From positions 1 through 42,506 of the forward strand of contig JAFZSQ010000072.1 in the NCBI GenBank assembly GCA_017619295.1: 42,506 bases of DNA. Direction: 5' to 3'. Position numbers and translations under genes: made by a program. The stretch comes from Lachnospiraceae bacterium (GTDB lineage Bacteria; Bacillota; Clostridia; Lachnospirales; Lachnospiraceae). Every line of letters starts with the position of its first letter. Position 1 is the first letter of the stretch. Positions 8,128 to 17,125 of this stretch are shown piece after piece. The notes beneath the pieces were generated by a model. It did no database searches. It was given only the letters and a program-made list of their open reading frames with translations, and was not told the DNA's origin.

Positions 8128-8160
8128 TGTGCAAAAAGGGGTCTGTCCCCAAATTGCACA
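8128..8160. repeat. REP-like palindrome
   Basis: Arms at 8128-8141 and 8147-8160 surround TCTGT. GGGG/CCCC and TGTGCAA/TTGCACA pair, with a three-base A-A mismatch between them. It lies 16 nt after the M20 peptidase stop codon and just before the ribosome binding site of the EAL gene. Confidence 0.8.
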
Positions 8161-8175
8161 TACGGAGGATTAGGC

Positions 8176-9906
8176 ATGGGCGAAGAACTTAAGGCAACAG
8201 CGATTGGCGGCGTAATTCCTACAGGATTGCCGGGAGGATTCTTTATCTATGAAGCGGATGGTAATGAGCAGATTCTTTTTGCGGATATGAACATTATCAG
8301 TCTCTACGGCTGCACTTCATTTAAAGAGTTCTACGATTATGTAGGAGGATCCTTTAAGGGAATGATTCATCCTGATGACCTTAGCAAGGTACAGAACCTG
8401 ATTCTGGCACAGACCAAGGCCGTGGACAAAAGACACGACTACGTCAGGTACAGAATTATTCCCAAGGGTGGCGAAGAAAGGTACGTTGAGGATTTCGGCC
8501 ATCTCCTTCACTGGGACAACGGAAAGAGCTTCTACTACGTATTCATTGCCGATGTTGATGAGAACGAGTACTACAACACCAGCAGGAACTCCTACGCGGA
8601 AGCGGAGGTTCTTGCCACCAGCCATGCCACAGACGCACTGACGGGCCTTTTCAACATGCCCTTCTTCTATCAGCAGGTGCAAAAACTGCTTGCCTCTCCT
8701 AAGGGAAGAAGGCTTGATATAAGCATAATTCACTTTGACATACCCAATTTCAAAACCTTCAATGAGCGCTACGGCTTCAAAGTCGGAGATGAAATCCTTT
8801 GTGATATGGCTAATGCGATATCAAATGTTTTTCCTGAGGCCATTGTTTCAAGATTTTCCGATGACCACTTTGTTGCATGTGCCACATGTGAAAGGTCCAT
8901 GGTTATCAGCAGGGTGGAGGAAATCTACAAGAGAATCCTCAACGCCAAGGAGACCAATAAGAGAGTTCGTGTAAAAGCGGGCATCTACTACATTGACGAC
9001 AGAGTTATAGAAGTGGGCCTTGCCTGCGACCATGCCCGTCTTGCCTGCAACAGTATTAAGCACAGACACGACAGATGCTATTGCGTATATGATGATATGC
9101 TTCGTGACGGCCTAAGAAAACAGCAGTATGTTTTGGACCACATTGACGAGGCAATCGAGAAAGAATATATAAAGGTTTACTATCAGCCTGTTATAAGGGT
9201 GAAGACCGGTGAGATTTGCGGATATGAAGCTTTGGTCCGCTGGATTGATCCCACCTTCGGAACCCTTTCACCTGCGGACTTTATCGAGACATTGGAGCAG
9301 TCTCACCTGATTCATCTGGTGGACAAATATGTAATCGAGCACGTCTGCAAGGATTACAAGGCACTTAAAGATGCAGGGGAGCCTGTGGTTCCCGTATCAA
9401 TCAACATCTCAAGACTGGATTTCGAGCTTTGCGATATCTTCGGACATCTTGAGGAAAAGAGAGAGGAGTATGAGCTCCCCAGAAACATGATTGATATCGA
9501 GATTACCGAGAGTGCCTTAAACGACAACGTTGGCTATATTCGACTTGAGTGTGACCAGATGAGAAATCTCGGTTATAAAATATGGCTCGACGATTTCGGC
9601 AGCGGTTATTCATCACTTAATACCCTTGCCGATTACAGTTTCGATGTACTTAAGCTGGATCTTGTGTTCCTTAGAAATTATGATAAGAATCCCAAGACAA
9701 GAAAGCTTATGGAGTATATAATAAATGGCGCAAGAGGAATGGGTCTTGCACCCCTGGCAGAGGGAGTTGAGACCGAAGAGCATTACGAATTCCTCAAGAA
9801 AGTGGGATGTGTGCGCGCCCAGGGCTATTACTTTGGTAAACCCATGCCTTTGGATGAAACGAGAAACTACACCAGGGGCAAAGGAATGGTATGGGAGGCA
9901 TCCTAA
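8176..9906 (+). CDS. PAS / degenerate GGDEF / EAL protein, predicted c-di-GMP phosphodiesterase
   Basis: A 576-residue cytoplasmic signalling protein. Residues 1-135 look like a PAS-type sensor (IHPDDLSKVQ, YRIIPKGGEERYVEDFG). Residues 150-300 form a GGDEF domain with the DALTGLFN opening, but the signature is SDDHF at 228-232, so cyclase activity is unlikely. Residues 320-570 form an EAL domain with all expected catalytic elements: E351 in YEALVRW, Asn in SINIS, Glu in EITES, the Asp pair in WLDDFGSGYSS, Lys in LKLD, EGVETEE and QGYYFGKP. It therefore should hydrolyse c-di-GMP, perhaps with the degenerate GGDEF acting as a GTP sensor. It is the first gene of a same-strand cluster reaching 13513 that ends with an intact cyclase. 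Confidence 0.9.
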   Translation: MGEELKATAIGGVIPTGLPGGFFIYEADGNEQILFADMNIISLYGCTSFKEFYDYVGGSFKGMIHPDDLSKVQNLILAQTKAVDKRHDYVRYRIIPKGGEERYVEDFGHLLHWDNGKSFYYVFIADVDENEYYNTSRNSYAEAEVLATSHATDALTGLFNMPFFYQQVQKLLASPKGRRLDISIIHFDIPNFKTFNERYGFKVGDEILCDMANAISNVFPEAIVSRFSDDHFVACATCERSMVISRVEEIYKRILNAKETNKRVRVKAGIYYIDDRVIEVGLACDHARLACNSIKHRHDRCYCVYDDMLRDGLRKQQYVLDHIDEAIEKEYIKVYYQPVIRVKTGEICGYEALVRWIDPTFGTLSPADFIETLEQSHLIHLVDKYVIEHVCKDYKALKDAGEPVVPVSINISRLDFELCDIFGHLEEKREEYELPRNMIDIEITESALNDNVGYIRLECDQMRNLGYKIWLDDFGSGYSSLNTLADYSFDVLKLDLVFLRNYDKNPKTRKLMEYIINGARGMGLAPLAEGVETEEHYEFLKKVGCVRAQGYYFGKPMPLDETRNYTRGKGMVWEAS

Positions 9907-9937
9907 GTAATATTTAGAAACAGAGGTAAAAGAGGAA

Positions 9938-10699
9938 ATGACAATTGAAGAACTGAGGTCCGAGTATCCCTATCTTTACGAGACTCACATGCACACGGCG
10001 GAATCCAGCAGATGCGCCAGCAGCAAAGCTGCGGACATGGTAAGAGCCTATAAGGAGGCAGGATATTCGGGCATCGTGGTTTCGGACCACAACTGGGGAG
10101 GAAATACTACTGTGGACCCGAACCTTCCATGGGAAGAGTGGATTGACACCTTTTTTAAGCCTTACTTCATCGCAAAAGAAGAGGGCGACAAGATAGGCCT
10201 TCCTGTATTTTTAAGCATTGAGGCAACTTTGCACGGAGGCCACGACTTCCTGCTTTACGGCTTTACAATCGATTGGATGAAGAAGCACCCTGAGATTAAA
10301 ACTGCAGATGTTCCTGAACTTTGCGACCTTATCCATTCGGTAGGCGGTATGGTTATTCAGGCTCACCCCTACAGGGAAGCCCATTACATCAAAGAAATCT
10401 GTACGTATGAGAAATACGTTGACGGTATCGAGATGTTCAACTCCGGTCACCTTTCTGATGACCCTGCAGACGATAGGAGCTGTTGGAACGAGAAGGCAGT
10501 CAAGCTTGCCAACGACAATAACCTTCCCGGAACTGCAGGAAGTGACCAGCATTCCACCGACCTTGACGGCGGCGGAGTAGCCTTCAGAACCCCCTTAAAG
10601 GATCTGAACGACTACATAAAAAGAATCAAGAACGATGAGGATCGAATCCTTACGGACGGAAGATTCTGGTATGACAAAAAGGGTAACAAAATTATTTAA
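9938..10699 (+). CDS. PHP-domain phosphoesterase
   Basis: A 253-residue protein of the PHP (polymerase and histidinol phosphatase) family. Metal-binding motifs are THMHT near residue 13, SDHNWGG near 50, the Glu in SIEATLHGG with a following His, QAHPYRE near 140 and GSDQHSTD near 200. Such stand-alone PHP proteins hydrolyse phosphoesters with a tri-metal centre; substrates range from histidinol phosphate to nucleotides such as pAp. The position 31 nt after a c-di-GMP phosphodiesterase raises the possibility of a role on nucleotide signals or breakdown products, but that is only inference. A DUF4003 gene follows after 16 nt. Confidence 0.85.
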   Translation: MTIEELRSEYPYLYETHMHTAESSRCASSKAADMVRAYKEAGYSGIVVSDHNWGGNTTVDPNLPWEEWIDTFFKPYFIAKEEGDKIGLPVFLSIEATLHGGHDFLLYGFTIDWMKKHPEIKTADVPELCDLIHSVGGMVIQAHPYREAHYIKEICTYEKYVDGIEMFNSGHLSDDPADDRSCWNEKAVKLANDNNLPGTAGSDQHSTDLDGGGVAFRTPLKDLNDYIKRIKNDEDRILTDGRFWYDKKGNKII

Positions 10700-10715
10700 A
10701 GGAGTATAACCCAAA

Positions 10716-11711
10716 ATGAAGGAAACAACAAAAAAGGTCGCAGAAAAGTTTGCAAGAGATTTCGCTGCGGCCAAGAAGGCTTACGCCTGGGACGGAAGCA
10801 TGGCAGCTTCCACATTTGCCCTGACCCGTTTGTCTTATGAAACTGAGGTAACTGTGGAGAAGGTCAAGGAAATGAAGACCCTCATGAGAAAGAACTGCAG
10901 AGGTCTCTTTAACGTGAACCTTACATCCACCAGACAGATGGTGGCAGCAGTACTTGCTGAGGAGACAGACCCTTTGGCAGCTCTTGAGAAAATCAGCAAC
11001 GATTTCAAAGAGCTCAGAAAGATTACCAAGGGCGCCGATTATGACGCTGCCGCAGCAACTCTTCTTTACAGAAATACCAAAGACGGGGACGTAGATGCAA
11101 TCTTAAGAAGAACCGAAGAGATTTACAGAGGACTTAAGGACGAGCATCCCCTTCTTACATCATATGACGACATTATCAACTGCGTAATGATGGCCCTTAC
11201 CGAAAAGGAAACTTTCGATATCGTAAACGAGAGTGAGGAGTGCTTCAAGGCGCTTAAGGGCAAGTTCTATACGAAGAACAACGTACAGGCAATTGCCTGC
11301 ATCCTGGCTTCTTTCGACGGAGAAGTGGAGGGCAAGTGCTCAAAAGCAGTTGAAACTTACGAGAAATTAAGAAAGCATAAGGTTAAATTCGAATACTACG
11401 GAATTCCCTGCGTAGGTTCCTTTGCCCAGGTTGTTAGGGACGAGGACTTCGAAGACGTGGTTATTGAAATCAAGGAAGTCAGCGAGTTTTTAAGAAAAAC
11501 CAAGGGACTTGGAAACCTCTACGTAGGAGGCGGATTCAGAAATCTTATTTCTGTGGCTTTGGTTCTTAGCAGCTACGCTAAGGAAGTTACCGAGAGCCAG
11601 ACCGGAACCGCCATCAACAGCATTATCAATACAATCATTGCAGTACAGATGATGGCCATCGCATGCACAGTATCAACCACAGCAATGATTACAACATCAA
11701 GTTCTTCATAA
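10716..11711 (+). CDS. DUF4003-like protein
   Basis: A 331-residue, largely helical soluble protein. Repeated segments of helix pairs (for example AAAATLLYR, IINCVMMALTEKE, VQAIACILASF) resemble the DUF4003 family of uncharacterised Firmicute proteins. The C-terminus turns hydrophobic (INTIIAVQMMAIACTVSTTAM) and ends in a Ser-rich tail, which may anchor it to the membrane. No catalytic motif is evident. Position between a PHP phosphoesterase and a FIST-GGDEF cyclase suggests it belongs to the same signalling cluster, with short spacers of 16 and 38 nt. The start is backed by AAAGGAG upstream. Confidence 0.65.
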   Translation: MKETTKKVAEKFARDFAAAKKAYAWDGSMAASTFALTRLSYETEVTVEKVKEMKTLMRKNCRGLFNVNLTSTRQMVAAVLAEETDPLAALEKISNDFKELRKITKGADYDAAAATLLYRNTKDGDVDAILRRTEEIYRGLKDEHPLLTSYDDIINCVMMALTEKETFDIVNESEECFKALKGKFYTKNNVQAIACILASFDGEVEGKCSKAVETYEKLRKHKVKFEYYGIPCVGSFAQVVRDEDFEDVVIEIKEVSEFLRKTKGLGNLYVGGGFRNLISVALVLSSYAKEVTESQTGTAINSIINTIIAVQMMAIACTVSTTAMITTSSSS

Positions 11712-11749
11712 TTCACAACAGCACATACCCATAATAAGGGAGGGCACAA

Positions 11750-13513
11750 ATGATTCAGAGAGAGTATCTGTTTCATACTTTTGAAGATTTGACCCGAATC
11801 GTAAAAGAAATCAACGCCAGCGACGAATACAAAAACGCCGCCGGCGTTCTTTTGCAATTAAACAACCCTAAGGTGGATTCGGATGATGAGAAAATTGTGG
11901 ATTTTATCAATGCACAATGCTCCAAAGCCTGTCTTATAGGTATGACTGCAGCCAATATTTCCGATGTGGAATATGAGAACAAAGACAATCAGATTGAATT
12001 AAATGTAACGTATTTTAAAGACACCGCACTTTACCAGATGGACTTTGACATGCAAAATGCCACAGGTTTTGAGGCCGGACTGCTTATCAGCAAGCAGCTG
12101 GCCAATATAGCTGACGCCAAGTGCATTCAGGTCAGCTACTCCTGCGGCAGCGCAATTATGCACCCCTTCGTCCGAGAGTTCAGGCATCACGGTTTGCCTA
12201 TGTTTGGAGCCAGAGCCGGCAGAAACATGAGAGCCGGCAATACGCCTAAAGTTTACGGCCAAAGGGTTTATGAGAAAGGTATTGTAGCGGTTATTTTTGC
12301 GGGCAAGTCCCTGCATTATTACATGGACAACTGCTTTGGCTTTAAGGAAGTCGGGGTGGAGATGACTGTCACCGGAACCGAAGGTGACAACATCATTACT
12401 ACAGTAAATCACAAGCCCGCGGTGGAGGTTTACTCCAAATATCTTGGGGTTAAACCCGGCAGCCAGTTTATGCGAAACACCTGTGAATTCCCTTTGGTCT
12501 TCCACAAAGGTCAATGCGTGGTGGCAAGAGTTCCTTCAGGAAGCAGGGAAGACGGCGCCATCATCTTTACCTCCGATGTAACCAGAGGCGAGAAATTCAG
12601 ATTAGCCTACGGAACTCCCGACAACTTATTCAAAATCATGGAGAAATCCGTAAAGAGGCTTTCAGCCTTTAAGCCGGAGGCTGTGTTCCTTTTCGAATGT
12701 GCCAACAGGGTAAGACTTTTAAAGGACAGGGCAGCAGGTGATACGGAAAAATACTTCGATATCGCCCCTAACGCATCCATGTCAGTTGGAATCGCAGAGA
12801 TTTTCATTACTCCCGACAGAGCGGGCGGAGCCTTAAACAGCTCCCTTGTGGCAGTGGGACTTACCGAGAGAGACGGCGCAGAAGATGAAATCAGATCTCA
12901 TATAGGCTTCCTTGAAGATGAGGCAGGCGCATCGGGAGGAGAAGAATTCCTTCCCTTTATGGACAGAATCCTGAATCTTTTGGAGCGAACCTCTGAGGAG
13001 CTGACATCTCTAAATACAGAACTTGGCCAGATAGCCTACACAGACCGCCTGACCAAGATATATAACAGATGGGAGCTCGAGAACAAGCTTACAGATGTTC
13101 TTAAGATGGATGTGGCAAATGACACACGTTCATCCCTTATTTTCATGGATATTGACCACTTTAAGCGAGTCAATGATAACTATGGCCACGACGTGGGTGA
13201 CTTGGTGCTTCGTGCCACAGTTGAGGTTATCAAGGATAATCTGGAACCCTCTTATGTATTCGGTCGCTGGGGCGGTGAAGAATTCATCTGTATCCTGCCT
13301 GAGACAGGTTTGGAGGAAGCCGCTGCTTTTGCCGAAAAGCTAAGAAGTGCCATTGAAAGAAACTGCTTCGTGACGGTGCAGCACATAACCATGAGCTTCG
13401 GTGTCACTGTATCGAAGCCCGCGGACGACTCGGAATCCTTCGTAAAAAGAGCCGACGAGGCTTTGTACGAAGCCAAGGAAACCGGAAGAAACAAGGTGGT
13501 AAAGAAGGAATAG
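11750..13513 (+). CDS. FIST-domain diguanylate cyclase
   Basis: A 587-residue protein with an N-terminal FIST sensory region (about 1-375, FIST_N then FIST_C, including FGARAGRNMRAG and FLFECANRVRLLKDRAA) and a C-terminal GGDEF domain (about 425-585). The cyclase signature is intact as GGEEF at residues 508-512, preceded by DRLTKIYNRWELE and MDIDHFKRVNDNYGHDVGD. The allosteric RxxD site expected nine residues before GGEEF reads EPSY, so product inhibition is probably absent. FIST domains are thought to bind small ligands such as amino acids. It should synthesise c-di-GMP, opposing the EAL protein three genes upstream. GGGAGGG precedes ATG 11750. Confidence 0.88.
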   Translation: MIQREYLFHTFEDLTRIVKEINASDEYKNAAGVLLQLNNPKVDSDDEKIVDFINAQCSKACLIGMTAANISDVEYENKDNQIELNVTYFKDTALYQMDFDMQNATGFEAGLLISKQLANIADAKCIQVSYSCGSAIMHPFVREFRHHGLPMFGARAGRNMRAGNTPKVYGQRVYEKGIVAVIFAGKSLHYYMDNCFGFKEVGVEMTVTGTEGDNIITTVNHKPAVEVYSKYLGVKPGSQFMRNTCEFPLVFHKGQCVVARVPSGSREDGAIIFTSDVTRGEKFRLAYGTPDNLFKIMEKSVKRLSAFKPEAVFLFECANRVRLLKDRAAGDTEKYFDIAPNASMSVGIAEIFITPDRAGGALNSSLVAVGLTERDGAEDEIRSHIGFLEDEAGASGGEEFLPFMDRILNLLERTSEELTSLNTELGQIAYTDRLTKIYNRWELENKLTDVLKMDVANDTRSSLIFMDIDHFKRVNDNYGHDVGDLVLRATVEVIKDNLEPSYVFGRWGGEEFICILPETGLEEAAAFAEKLRSAIERNCFVTVQHITMSFGVTVSKPADDSESFVKRADEALYEAKETGRNKVVKKE

Positions 13514-13515
13514 AA

Positions 13516-14352
13516 CTACTCCGCACCGATTCTTCTTGATACGGAAGCTTTGTTATAAGCGTAGTGGAAAGCTGAATAACTGGGAAAACCAGCCATCAAT
13601 GAGGCCTCCCCTTTGGGGTGGCCTTCTTTTATATATTTATTTGCCAAAAACATTCGCTTCTCAGTAATGTAATTCCCTATAGTGGTTCCCGTCTCCTGCT
13701 TGAATAGATGCATGATGTAGGAACGGTTCAGGTACAGAACCCCGGCGATGGTATCGATGTTTAGGTCCCTTGTGAGGTTGGAGTCGATGTAGTCACGGAT
13801 TTGCTCTACGGTTTTGTTTGAGGAGGACAGAGCAGTATAGCTTGCCTGATTACTTTTGAGGGCTCGATTCAGAAGGACCAATAATTCAGTAACTCGAAGG
13901 CGCTTAATTATTTCGGCACCATAATCATTACCCATCTCCTCGTCTGCTATAATTCTGGGAATCAATTCCGAAATCTCTGAGCTATTGGGATTTATAAATC
14001 TTATCAAATGCGAACGGTCACTTTGCACAGCTGAGAAGCATTCAAACAATCCCTTATTCTCATTAACAAAGAAATCATTGGAAATATAGATGATAATTCT
14101 CTTATATTCTGAGCCCGGCTTAACTACAGGCCTATGCAGGGTTCCCGCAGGAATAATCACTGCGTCAAGGGGCTTTAATTCATACCTTTTCTCCTCAATC
14201 CAGTATTCAAGATCTCCGGAAATCAAGATAAATATTTTGTGGAAGTCATGATAGTGGAAGCTGATTTCATGATCTAGCGGCGTCTCGATATGAAACAGCC
14301 TGAATTCTTCCCTCAAGTATCCATCCGGACTGCTTTCTTTATTCTTATCCAT
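13516..14352 (-). CDS. AraC-family transcriptional regulator
   Basis: A 278-residue regulator with an N-terminal cupin domain (ISFHYHDFHKIFILISGDLEYWI and IIPAGTLHRPV) and two C-terminal AraC-type helix-turn-helix units (LNIDTIAGVLYLNRSYIMHLFKQ and the GEASLMAGFPSYSAFHYAYNK segment). The cupin part probably senses a small molecule such as a sugar. I place the start at 14352, where GGAG sits 5 nt upstream; extending the frame to 14562 would translate across a palindromic element. It is convergent with the FIST-GGDEF gene (2 nt apart) and divergent from the M18 peptidase, with the MITE-like element between the two start regions. Confidence 0.87.
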   Translation of the reverse strand: MDKNKESSPDGYLREEFRLFHIETPLDHEISFHYHDFHKIFILISGDLEYWIEEKRYELKPLDAVIIPAGTLHRPVVKPGSEYKRIIIYISNDFFVNENKGLFECFSAVQSDRSHLIRFINPNSSEISELIPRIIADEEMGNDYGAEIIKRLRVTELLVLLNRALKSNQASYTALSSSNKTVEQIRDYIDSNLTRDLNIDTIAGVLYLNRSYIMHLFKQETGTTIGNYITEKRMFLANKYIKEGHPKGEASLMAGFPSYSAFHYAYNKASVSRRIGAE

Positions 14353-14382
14353 ATATGCTCCAATACCTGTTTTTTTCGAATC

Positions 14383-14514
14383 CCAAGTGGCATAATTTGC
14401 TCTTGCGGGCTTTATTCGTGCGTCTACACTTGGCGAGGTTTTCCACGAGCCTAGTGTGGCTACGCTACGAATATAAGCGAGAGCGTGCCCAAAAGGGCAA
14501 ATTATGCCACTTGG
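14383..14514. mobile_element. MITE-like element, copy 1
   Basis: Perfect 18-bp terminal inverted repeats (14383-14400 and 14497-14514) bound a 132-bp element whose interior is also an imperfect palindrome. The core at 14433-14465 matches, base for base at most positions, the reverse complement of 22166-22197 in the second element. No open reading frame fits inside, so any movement would need a transposase elsewhere. Confidence 0.7.
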
Positions 14515-14621
14515 AATGAATATATATCCAGTATACAGCACTATTTCGAATAAAGAAAGCACAATATAGCCTTTTTCTTTGAAATAATGGCGTGTATACT
14601 AAGACGTAGGAGGGTGAAATT

Positions 14622-15899
14622 ATGTCCAAATATACCGACAGTTCTAAGAAACTTTTGAAGTTCATTGAAGAGAGCCCCACATGTTTCCACGCAGTGGCAA
14701 ACTTAGCGGAAATGCTTAAGAAAGCAGGCTTTTGTGAACTTAAGGAAACAGATAAATATAAAGTGGCAAAGGGCGGAAAGTACTTTGTTACAAGAAATGA
14801 TTCATCAATCTTAGCCTTCGTGGTTCCAAAGACCAAGGTCCAGGGCTATCACATATCTGCAGCTCATTCAGATTCTCCCTGTTTTAAGATTAAAGAGAAT
14901 CCTGAGATCGTGGCAGAGAATCACTACATCAAATTAAACGTTGAGAAATACGGCGGAATGATTGATTCCCCTTGGCTTGACAGACCCTTATCCGTAGCCG
15001 GAAGAGTGGTTTGCAAGGTGAAAAACAAGTGGTTGACTAAGTTGGTCAATATCAAGAAAGACCTGTTAATCATTCCAAATCTTGCCATTCATATGGACAG
15101 AGAGATAAATAAGGGCAAGGAGTACAACGCTCAGACAGACCTGGCTCCTTTATATGCTCTTGGCAGTGAAGCAGGTTCCTTCATGGAACTTATTGCAAAG
15201 GGAGCAGGAGTTAAGGCTGAAGAGATTTACGGCCACGACTTATTCCTATATCCAAGAACAGCAGGCGGTTTTCTTGGCCCCAACGATGAGATGATTTATT
15301 CCCCCAGACTTGATGACCTTCACTCAGCATATGGTTGCATGGTTGGTCTTATAAATGCAGAGCCTAAGGATTACATCAATGTCTGCGTAGTATTTGACAA
15401 TGAGGAAATCGGAAGCGGAACCAAGCAGGGTGCCGACTCCACCTTCCTTGAAGATAACTTAAGACGAATCGAGATCGCTCTTGAAGGAGATGCGGAGGAT
15501 TTGACCAGAAAGATAGCGGGCAGCTTCCTTATTTCATCGGACAATGCTCATGCGGTTCACCCCAATCACCCGGAGAAAGCCGATCCCACAAACCGTCCTT
15601 TCTTAAACGGCGGAATTGTTATCAAGTATCACGGCTCACTGAAATACGCGACAGATGCCGTTTCTGCCGCAAAGATGAAGGACTGGTGCAAGAAGGCAAA
15701 GGTTCCTTTCCAGACCTATCACAACAGATCGGATTTACCCGGCGGAAGTACTTTAGGCAACATTTCAACTGCTCATGTTTCAATTGATTCAGTTGATATC
15801 GGTCTTCCTCAGCTTGCAATGCACTCTTGCCTTGAGACTGCAGGCACCGAGGACGTTTACAACCTTATAGAAGCAATGAAATCATTCTACAGCGAATAA
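14622..15899 (+). CDS. apeB: M18-family aminopeptidase
   Basis: A 425-residue cytoplasmic zinc aminopeptidase of the M18 family (aspartyl aminopeptidase type). Visible family elements are SAAHSDSPCFKIK around the first metal-binding His, VVFDNEEIGSGTKQGADS with the catalytic Glu pair, SPRLDDLHSAYG, SSDNAHAVHPNHPEKAD, and the C-terminal MHSCLETAGTEDV. It removes N-terminal residues, often acidic ones, from peptides during turnover. The start has GTAGGAGGG upstream. The gene is followed after 20 nt by the PLP enzyme and likely shares its transcript. The symbol is by family and may be annotated differently in this genus. Confidence 0.9.
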   Translation: MSKYTDSSKKLLKFIEESPTCFHAVANLAEMLKKAGFCELKETDKYKVAKGGKYFVTRNDSSILAFVVPKTKVQGYHISAAHSDSPCFKIKENPEIVAENHYIKLNVEKYGGMIDSPWLDRPLSVAGRVVCKVKNKWLTKLVNIKKDLLIIPNLAIHMDREINKGKEYNAQTDLAPLYALGSEAGSFMELIAKGAGVKAEEIYGHDLFLYPRTAGGFLGPNDEMIYSPRLDDLHSAYGCMVGLINAEPKDYINVCVVFDNEEIGSGTKQGADSTFLEDNLRRIEIALEGDAEDLTRKIAGSFLISSDNAHAVHPNHPEKADPTNRPFLNGGIVIKYHGSLKYATDAVSAAKMKDWCKKAKVPFQTYHNRSDLPGGSTLGNISTAHVSIDSVDIGLPQLAMHSCLETAGTEDVYNLIEAMKSFYSE

Positions 15900-15919
15900 A
15901 CCATCAGGAGGGAATATCC

Positions 15920-17098
15920 ATGATAAATGAATGTTACTACGATGATTATGACAAGAAAGAGAATCTGAGATTTGACTCCAAGGCTGTTCACGGAGCTTTG
16001 GGATGCGACCCCATGACGGGAGCCGTAAGCTTCCCCATTTTCCAGACAGCAACCTTCAGACACAGAAAGTTTGGAGTGTCTACAGGATATAACTACTCAC
16101 GTCTCCTTAATCCCACAAGACAGGAGCTTGAGAGAACAATAGCCATTCTTGAGGGTGGCCTTGCAGGTTTCGCATTTTCCAGCGGACAGGCTGCCAACAT
16201 GTGCGTATTTGCCCTTCTCAAAAAGGGAGATCATGTGCTTTTGTCAGATGATATTTACGGCGGAACTTTCCGTATCTGTGACGAGATCTTCACTCCCTTC
16301 GGAATCGAATTTACCTACGTTGATATGAGTGATCTTGATGTGGTAAAAGCAGCAATGAAGCCCAATACCGCCATGTTCTTCGTAGAAACACCTACCAACC
16401 CCATGATGCATGTGGCAGACATTAAGGCTCTTGCAGATATGGCTCACGCAAACGGTGCCATCATGGTGGTTGACAACACATTCTTAACTCCTTACTATCA
16501 GCGCCCCATCGAGCTTGGCGCAGACTTGGTTGTTCATTCGGGAACCAAGTATCTTTGCGGACACAACGATGTTGTCTGCGGACTTGTGGTTTGTACAACA
16601 GAGGAGCAGAGAGAGCACTTTGAGCACGAGATGAAGTCAAGAGGAAACGGACTTGCTTCCTTCGACTCATGGCTTGTTATAAGAGGTATCAAGACACTGC
16701 CTTTAAGAATGCAGAAGCACACTTCAAATGCCTACGAGGTTGCCAACTGGTTAAGAAAGCACCCCAAGGTTAAGAAGGTTTACTATGTAGGCTTCGAGGA
16801 TCATCCCGGATACGAGATTACCAAGAAGCAGACCACAGGCTTTGGCGGAATGATTTCCTTTGAGCTTGATTCAGAGGAGACCGCAATGAATCTTCTTTCA
16901 AACGTAAAGATGATTCTCTTCGCAGAAAGCCTTGGAGGAACGGAAACTCTGGTTACCTATCCTCTTACCCAGACTCATGAGTCGACTCCTCCGGATGTCA
17001 GAGAGAAACTTGGTATCAACGAGAGATTCATCAGAATTTCAATCGGTATTGAAGACCCTCAGGACATTATCGAGGATTTGGCACAGGCCCTTGGCTAA
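15920..17098 (+). CDS. PLP-dependent trans-sulfuration enzyme (cystathionine gamma-synthase/lyase family)
   Basis: A 392-residue member of the Cys/Met metabolism PLP family. The PLP-binding lysine is K210 in VHSGTKYLCGH, the classic position, with VDNTFLTPYYQRP just before it and SLGGTETLVTYP near residue 340. The family covers cystathionine gamma-synthase, cystathionine gamma- and beta-lyase, methionine gamma-lyase and O-acetylhomoserine sulfhydrylase. The sequence alone does not settle which, though the length and the RLLNPTRQELE region fit the synthase/lyase branch. AGGAGGG lies before ATG 15920. It sits between a peptidase and lysine/cell-wall genes, so a role in amino-acid metabolism is likely. 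Confidence 0.88.
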   Translation: MINECYYDDYDKKENLRFDSKAVHGALGCDPMTGAVSFPIFQTATFRHRKFGVSTGYNYSRLLNPTRQELERTIAILEGGLAGFAFSSGQAANMCVFALLKKGDHVLLSDDIYGGTFRICDEIFTPFGIEFTYVDMSDLDVVKAAMKPNTAMFFVETPTNPMMHVADIKALADMAHANGAIMVVDNTFLTPYYQRPIELGADLVVHSGTKYLCGHNDVVCGLVVCTTEEQREHFEHEMKSRGNGLASFDSWLVIRGIKTLPLRMQKHTSNAYEVANWLRKHPKVKKVYYVGFEDHPGYEITKKQTTGFGGMISFELDSEETAMNLLSNVKMILFAESLGGTETLVTYPLTQTHESTPPDVREKLGINERFIRISIGIEDPQDIIEDLAQALG

Positions 17099-17125
17099 GC
17101 CTTAGGCTTTCAGAGAGATTAACGT

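Noticed and set aside
14353-14562. N-terminal extension of the AraC regulator to 14562
   Set aside because: It would translate the MITE-like element; the ATG at 14352 has a GGAG site at proper spacing and begins just before the cupin domain.
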